In this document: positions 6,602 to 9,835 of the stretch, one piece after another
Layout of the letters: every line of letters begins with the position of its first letter
Numbering within the stretch: the stretch's first letter is position 1
Origin: Gaiellasilicea sp046594445
GTDB taxonomy: Bacteria > Actinomycetota > Thermoleophilia > Gaiellales > Gaiellaceae
DNA: 9,835 nt
NCBI GenBank assembly: GCA_046594445.1
Contig: JBKJSM010000096.1
Coordinates: 1 to 9,835, forward strand
Direction of reading: 5' to 3'
Translations under genes and position numbers: made by a program
Notes under the pieces: model-generated
The model's database searches: none
What the model was told of the DNA's origin: nothing
What the model saw: the letters and a program-made list of their open reading frames with translations, nothing else

Positions 6602-6634
6602 CGGCTTCCAGGCCGCTTCGCGGCCTTCTAGCCG
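6602..6634 (+). repeat. Internal hairpin 1 of the aroA-cmk palindrome
   Basis: AGGCCGC (6610-6616) pairs with GCGGCCT (6620-6626) around a TTC loop. A 3x3 internal loop below it leads to CGGCT (6602-6606) pairing with AGCCG (6630-6634). Perfect complementarity in both segments was read directly. The CGCTTCGCG core recurs nearby at about 6645. Confidence 0.7.
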
Positions 6635-6664
6635 TGCCGTCCGCTTCGCGCCGCCAGGCCGCCA

Positions 6665-6683
6665 CCGATGCCGCCAGCATCGG
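6665..6683 (+). repeat. Internal hairpin 2 of the aroA-cmk palindrome
   Basis: CCGATGC (6665-6671) pairs with GCATCGG (6677-6683), 7 perfect bp with loop CGCCA. An adjoining alternative stem, GCGACG (6683-6688) with CGTCGC (6695-6700), follows directly and overlaps by one base. Confidence 0.7.
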
Positions 6684-6758
6684 CGACGCCCTGCCGTCGC
6701 GCCCCAGAGCTGCCATAGCGCGTCCCGAGACGGACGATCTCGTGGCATCAGCCATCCC

Positions 6759-7388
6759 ATGATCGTCGCCATCGACGGGCCCGCAGGGGCCGGCAAGAGC
6801 ACGGTCGCTCGGCACCTCGCCGAGCGGCTGGGCTTCAGCTATCTCGACACGGGTGCGATGTACAGGGCGCTGACCTGGCTCGCGCGCCGCCGCGGCGTCG
6901 CTCTCGACCTGGCCGACGAGATCGCCGCGCTCGCGCTCGCGCATCCGGTCGAGTTCGACGAGGCGGGGCGCGTGTTCATCGACGGCGCAGACGTGACGTC
7001 GTCGATTCGGAAGCCTGACATCGACAAGCTCGTTCCCGTGGTCGCGCGGCACCCGCAGGTGCGGGAGGTGATGCGCGAACGCCAGCGCGCGCTCGGGGAG
7101 GTCGGAAACGTGGTGATCGAAGGGCGCGACATCGGCACCGTCGTCGCGCCCCAGGCCCAGGTGAAGGTGTATCTGGTCGCCGATCCCAAGGTACGGGCCG
7201 CCCGCCGCTCGATCGAGCGGCCCGGCGTCGGAGCGGATGCGCTCGCGACCGATCTGCGGCTCCGTGACGAGAAGGACGCCGTCAACATGCGCCCCGCCGC
7301 CGATGCGGTCGAGATCGACACGACCGACCTCGAGATCGGCGACGTCGTCGGGCGGATCGAGGCCCTCGTGCTGGCGCGGCAGACATGA
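6759..7388 (+). CDS. cmk: Cytidylate kinase
   Basis: This 209-residue P-loop kinase phosphorylates CMP and dCMP with ATP, feeding RNA, DNA and CDP-lipid precursors. It shows IDGPAGAGKST (5-15; Walker A), DTGAMYRALTW (30-40), IDGADVTSSIR (74-84), IEGRDIGTVV (120-129), the arginine-rich lid RAARRSIER (146-154) and LRLRDEKDAVNMRPAADAVEIDTT (166-189). Length is slightly below the usual 215-230, with no motif missing. The ATG lies just before the P-loop strand, as the family requires. There is no recognisable Shine-Dalgarno. The start codon is 3 bp past the palindromic element and shares ATGA with the stop of the open frame through that element. Coupling to upstream translation or an internal start are the options. 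The tyrA-aroA-cmk order is conserved in distant bacteria. Its stop overlaps the plsC ATG (ATGA). Confidence 0.96.
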   Translation: MIVAIDGPAGAGKSTVARHLAERLGFSYLDTGAMYRALTWLARRRGVALDLADEIAALALAHPVEFDEAGRVFIDGADVTSSIRKPDIDKLVPVVARHPQVREVMRERQRALGEVGNVVIEGRDIGTVVAPQAQVKVYLVADPKVRAARRSIERPGVGADALATDLRLRDEKDAVNMRPAADAVEIDTTDLEIGDVVGRIEALVLARQT

Positions 7389-8035
7389 AGAGGGTCGACG
7401 CCGTCTGGACGGCCGGCCGGCTCACGCTCGGAACGCTCGTCCGGCTGCTGACGCCGCTGCGGAACTACGGCGTCGATCGGGTGCCGGCCTCGGGTGGCGT
7501 CGTGCTGGCCTTCAACCACTTCCACTGGATCGACCCGCCCGTCTTCGGGCTCCAGTCGCCGCGCACGATCTACTTTCTGGCGAAGGCCGAGGCGCACCGC
7601 GTGCCCGGGCTCGGGGGGTTGATGCGCAGCTTCGGGACGCTCTCCGTCCGGCGAGGCGAGTCCGACCGCGACGCGGTGCGACTGATGCGGCAGGCCGTCC
7701 GCAACGGGAACGCGCTCGGTCTCTTCGTCGAGGGGACGCGCCAGCGCTCCGGCGCCCCGGGCTCCGTCCAGCCGGGCGCTGCGATGGTCGCTTTGCAGGA
7801 GAGCGTCCCGGTCGTGCCGGCCGCCATCTACGGCTCGCACGAGTGGAGGCTCGGCAACTTCCACCCGATCTCGGTCGCCTGGGGCGAGCCCGTCCGCTTC
7901 GAGGGGCTGCCCAAGGGCGCCAGGGGCTACCGCGAAGCCTCCGCCGAGATCGAGCGCCGCATCCATGCTCTGCACGCCTGGCTCGCCGAGATGCACGCGA
8001 TCGGCCGCCCCCGCAACGCGGTCCCACCCCGATGA
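7385..8035 (+). CDS. plsC: 1-acyl-sn-glycerol-3-phosphate acyltransferase (PlsC-type)
   Basis: This 216-residue protein matches the glycerolipid acyltransferase family that adds the second acyl chain to lysophosphatidic acid at the inner membrane face. The catalytic HX4D motif is NHFHWID (44-50; His45 and Asp50). The usual Ser of NHxSxxD is His here. Block II is SVRRGESDRDAVRL (87-100), block III is LFVEGTRQRSG (113-123), which normally reads FPEGTRS, and block IV is VPVVPAAIYG (141-150). No strong membrane helix stands out at the N-terminus, so binding may be peripheral. It overlaps cmk by 4 bp (ATGA) and der by 4 bp (ATGA), has no clear ribosome site of its own, and is probably translated by coupling. 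Together with gpsA downstream it gives the operon a phospholipid-synthesis component. Acyl-chain or acceptor specificity cannot be told from sequence. Confidence 0.88.
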   Translation: MKRVDAVWTAGRLTLGTLVRLLTPLRNYGVDRVPASGGVVLAFNHFHWIDPPVFGLQSPRTIYFLAKAEAHRVPGLGGLMRSFGTLSVRRGESDRDAVRLMRQAVRNGNALGLFVEGTRQRSGAPGSVQPGAAMVALQESVPVVPAAIYGSHEWRLGNFHPISVAWGEPVRFEGLPKGARGYREASAEIERRIHALHAWLAEMHAIGRPRNAVPPR

Positions 8036-9351
8036 GCGAGACCGAGACCCCGGAGATCATCGGCACGGTTGCGATCGTCGGCTTCCCGAACGTCGGTAAG
8101 TCGACGCTGATCAACCGGCTGACCGAGTCGCGGCAGGCCGTCGTCCACGAGACGCCCGGGGTCACCCGTGATCGCAAGGAGCTGATCGCCGACTGGAACG
8201 GCAAGCACTTCCTGCTGATCGACACGGGCGGCGTCGACGACGTCGCCACCGACGCGTTCAGCCCCGCGATCGCGAAGCAGGCGCGGGCGGCGATCGAGGA
8301 AGCCGATCTCGTCCTCTTCGTCGTCGACGCGCGGCACGGGATCACGCCCGGCGACGAGGAGCTCGCGGTGACGCTGCGGGCCTCGAAGAAGCCCGTGATC
8401 GTCCTCGCGAACAAGATCGACGACCCGCGCCGCGACCTCGACGCCGTGGAGTTCCACAAGCTCGGGCTGGGCGATCCGGTGCCGCTCTCGGCCCTCCACG
8501 GCCACGGCACCGGTGACCTGCTCGACGAGATCGTCGCAAAGCTCCCCGGCACGGGGCGCGAGCAGTTCGGGGACGAGGCGATCCGGGTCGCGATCCTCGG
8601 CCGCACGAACGTCGGCAAGTCCTCGCTCCTGAACGCGCTTCTCGGCCAGGAGCGCGTGATCGTCTCGGACGTGCCCGGCACGACGCGCGACGCTATCGAC
8701 ACGATCCTGAACAAGGGCGACCGCACCTACCGGCTCGTCGATACGGCCGGCCTGCGCCGCAAGCGCAAGCAACGGCAGGGGATCGAGTACTACTCGGAGC
8801 TGCGTGCGCTCGAGGCTGCGGAACGCGCCGACGTCGCGCTCGTCCTGATCGACGCGACCGAGGGGATCGTCGACCAGGACCTGACCGTCGCCGACGTCGC
8901 TCGGAAAGCCGGCTGCTCGACCCTCATCGTGCTCTCGAAGTGGGACGAGACGACGATCACGATCGAGGACGTTCGGCCCCGGATCGAGTCGCAGCTGCGC
9001 CAGCGGCCGCCCATCATCGCGGTCTCCGCGCAGACCGGCCGGGGACTCGACCGGCTGCTCGAGTACACCGCGACGCTCTTCGACAAGCACACCGGCCGGA
9101 TCCCGACGCCGGCGCTGAACAACGCGATCGCCGAGCTGCGCCAGGCGCGCCAGTCGCCCTCCAAGCGCGGGAAGCGCCTGAACCTGCTCTACGGCGTGCA
9201 GGTCTCGACCCGGCCGCCGCGGATCCGCATCCACGTGAACGACCCTGGCCTCGTCACCCGCGACTACGCGTACTGGGTCGAGAACGAGCTGCGCAAACGC
9301 TTTAACCTCGCGGGGGTGCCGGTCTCGATCGATTTCGTCAAGCGCTCATGA
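8032..9351 (+). CDS. der: Ribosome-assembly GTPase Der (EngA)
   Basis: This 439-residue protein has the tandem double-G-domain architecture unique to Der, which matures the 50S subunit. G domain 1 shows GFPNVGKST (17-25), TPGVTRD (41-47), DTGG (64-67) and NKID (127-130). G domain 2 shows GRTNVGKSS (190-198), PGTTRD (215-220), DTAG (237-240) and SKWD (302-305), where NKWD is expected. The C-terminal KH-like domain (about 352-439) includes KRLNLLYGVQVSTRPPRI (381-398) and DYAYWVENELRKRF (411-424). The frame is open upstream within plsC, but the family start and the ATGA overlap with the plsC stop fix the ATG at 8032. No ribosome site is visible, which suggests coupling. The stop overlaps the gpsA ATG. 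The cmk-der neighbourhood is common in actinobacteria. Identification is secure; the Asn-to-Ser change in G4 of domain 2 is unusual. Confidence 0.97.
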   Translation: MSETETPEIIGTVAIVGFPNVGKSTLINRLTESRQAVVHETPGVTRDRKELIADWNGKHFLLIDTGGVDDVATDAFSPAIAKQARAAIEEADLVLFVVDARHGITPGDEELAVTLRASKKPVIVLANKIDDPRRDLDAVEFHKLGLGDPVPLSALHGHGTGDLLDEIVAKLPGTGREQFGDEAIRVAILGRTNVGKSSLLNALLGQERVIVSDVPGTTRDAIDTILNKGDRTYRLVDTAGLRRKRKQRQGIEYYSELRALEAAERADVALVLIDATEGIVDQDLTVADVARKAGCSTLIVLSKWDETTITIEDVRPRIESQLRQRPPIIAVSAQTGRGLDRLLEYTATLFDKHTGRIPTPALNNAIAELRQARQSPSKRGKRLNLLYGVQVSTRPPRIRIHVNDPGLVTRDYAYWVENELRKRFNLAGVPVSIDFVKRS

Positions 9352-9835
9352 AGATCGTCGTCGTCGGCGGCGGGTCGTGGGGGACGGCGTTCGCGCACGT
9401 GCTCAAGAACCGGCACGACGTGACACTCGCGTGCCGGCACGCAGACCAGGCGCTGGCGATCAACGAGACCGGGCGGAACCCCCGCTACCTGTCGCACGCC
9501 GACCTACGTGGAGTGACCGCGACGACGATCGACGAGGCGCCGGTCGATGCGGCGGAGCTCATCGTGGTCGCGGTGCCGAGCGAGGTGTTCGGCTCGGTCG
9601 TCGCGTCGCTCGGCGGAAACGCGCCGATCCTGTCGCTGACGAAGGGCCTCGACCCCGCCACGGGCGAGCGGTTGTCGACGCTTGTGCGCGACCGCCCGGT
9701 CGCCGTGCTCTCAGGCCCGAACATTGCGGAGGAAATCGGCTTCGACCTGCCCGCCGCCACGGTGATCGCGAGCGAGGACCGTCAGCTCGCGCTCCACCTC
9801 CAGGCGGCCACCAACTCGGTGACGTTCCGCGTCTA
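9348..9835 (+). CDS. gpsA: NAD(P)-dependent glycerol-3-phosphate dehydrogenase, N-terminal part (cut by right edge)
   Basis: The reading frame stays open for 162 codons to the right edge; the family is about 330 residues, so roughly half is here. It reduces dihydroxyacetone phosphate to sn-glycerol-3-phosphate for phospholipid synthesis. The dinucleotide-binding motif is VVVGGGSWGTAFAHVL (4-19), followed by NPRYL (45-49), a typical substrate-domain marker, VAVPSEV (74-80), LTKGLD (98-103, with the conserved Lys) and LSGPNIAEEIG (120-130). The ATG shares ATGA with the der stop, continuing the overlap pattern, and has no clear Shine-Dalgarno. It supplies the substrate for acylation steps that include PlsC, encoded two genes upstream. 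The C-terminal domain lies outside the window. Confidence 0.95.
   Translation, partial: MKIVVVGGGSWGTAFAHVLKNRHDVTLACRHADQALAINETGRNPRYLSHADLRGVTATTIDEAPVDAAELIVVAVPSEVFGSVVASLGGNAPILSLTKGLDPATGERLSTLVRDRPVAVLSGPNIAEEIGFDLPAATVIASEDRQLALHLQAATNSVTFRV

Larger units (their letters stand above)
6537..6756. repeat. Long imperfect palindromic element between aroA and cmk
   Basis: The whole 220-bp gap is one dyad. The outer arms pair CTGATGCCACGA (6542-6553) with TCGTGGCATCAG (6740-6751), 12/12 bp. Further in, TCGGGACGCGCT (6564-6575) pairs with AGCGCGTCCCGA (6717-6728), 12/12, and TGGC (6577-6580) with GCCA (6712-6715). GATG and CATC at the very ends also match. The interior has its own hairpins, listed separately. 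No U-tract follows, so it is not an intrinsic terminator. I see no target-site duplication and no transposase. It could be a MITE/REP-like palindromic repeat or a structured RNA in the operon transcript. One frame stays open throughout (ATG 6538, TGA 6760-6762, 74 codons). That frame is rich in codons rare in the neighbours (AGG, AGA, ATA, CTA, TCA), and about a quarter of its codons end in A or T, so I regard it as non-coding or incidental. Confidence 0.8.

Noticed and set aside
6537..6756. Intrinsic terminator between aroA and cmk
   Set aside because: Strong hairpins exist but none is followed by a U-tract on either strand, and cmk continues in the same operon.
7237..8031. Upstream open frame in phase with der
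   Set aside because: Low-complexity shadow of cmk and plsC; the Der homology starts at the ATG 8032, which overlaps the plsC stop.
1..9835. tRNA, rRNA, CRISPR array, prophage or defence island
   Set aside because: No regular direct repeats, tRNA-like cloverleaf, integrase or transposase was seen; apart from the two intergenic regions described, the window is densely packed with housekeeping genes.

Overview
This is a high-G+C chromosomal segment. Third codon positions are overwhelmingly G or C, and the gene complement is housekeeping. Several features fit a high-G+C actinobacterium, and Thermoleophilia (Gaiellales/Solirubrobacterales) is my best guess: a class II (plant/actinobacterial-type) DAHP synthase, an RsuA/RluB pseudouridine synthase, the order cmk-plsC-der-gpsA, and apparently leaderless starts. 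The lineage is an inference from gene content, because no rRNA or tRNA is present. I found no phage, transposase or CRISPR signal.

Layout. (1) The left edge to about 0.9 kb holds the N-terminal part of an M29-type metallo-aminopeptidase on the minus strand, cut by the window edge. (2) Divergent from it is rluB (+), whose 3' end overlaps trpS (-) by 29 bp. (3) A compact control region of about 200 bp lies between trpS and aroG. It holds two opposed, nearly abutting promoters. The aroG promoter places the start codon at the predicted +1. The trpS promoter leads into a 21-codon ORF containing a Trp codon, then a 12-bp hairpin, then a perfect 8-bp stem with a U-tract, all before the trpS start. 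This looks like a tryptophan-sensing transcription attenuator. (4) From aroG rightwards every gene is on the plus strand and tightly packed: aroG, tyrA, aroA, a ~220-bp palindromic element, cmk, plsC, der and gpsA (cut by the right edge). Most junctions are 4-bp ATGA or GTGA overlaps, so this reads as one operon.

How the genes work together. AroG commits erythrose-4-phosphate and PEP to the shikimate pathway, AroA makes EPSP near the end of it, and TyrA draws prephenate to tyrosine. TrpS consumes tryptophan, a product of the same pathway, and shares its regulatory region with aroG. The aromatic genes run into cmk (CMP/dCMP phosphorylation), plsC and gpsA (phospholipid synthesis) and der (50S ribosome assembly). 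This extends the tyrA-aroA-cmk neighbourhood known from other bacteria into a growth-linked supraoperon.

The most interesting items are the putative leaderless Trp leader peptide and attenuator before trpS, and the long imperfect palindrome between aroA and cmk, which keeps an open frame ending exactly on the cmk start codon. Two catalytic-motif variants, SKWD in Der and KMSTT in TrpRS, also deserve a check.
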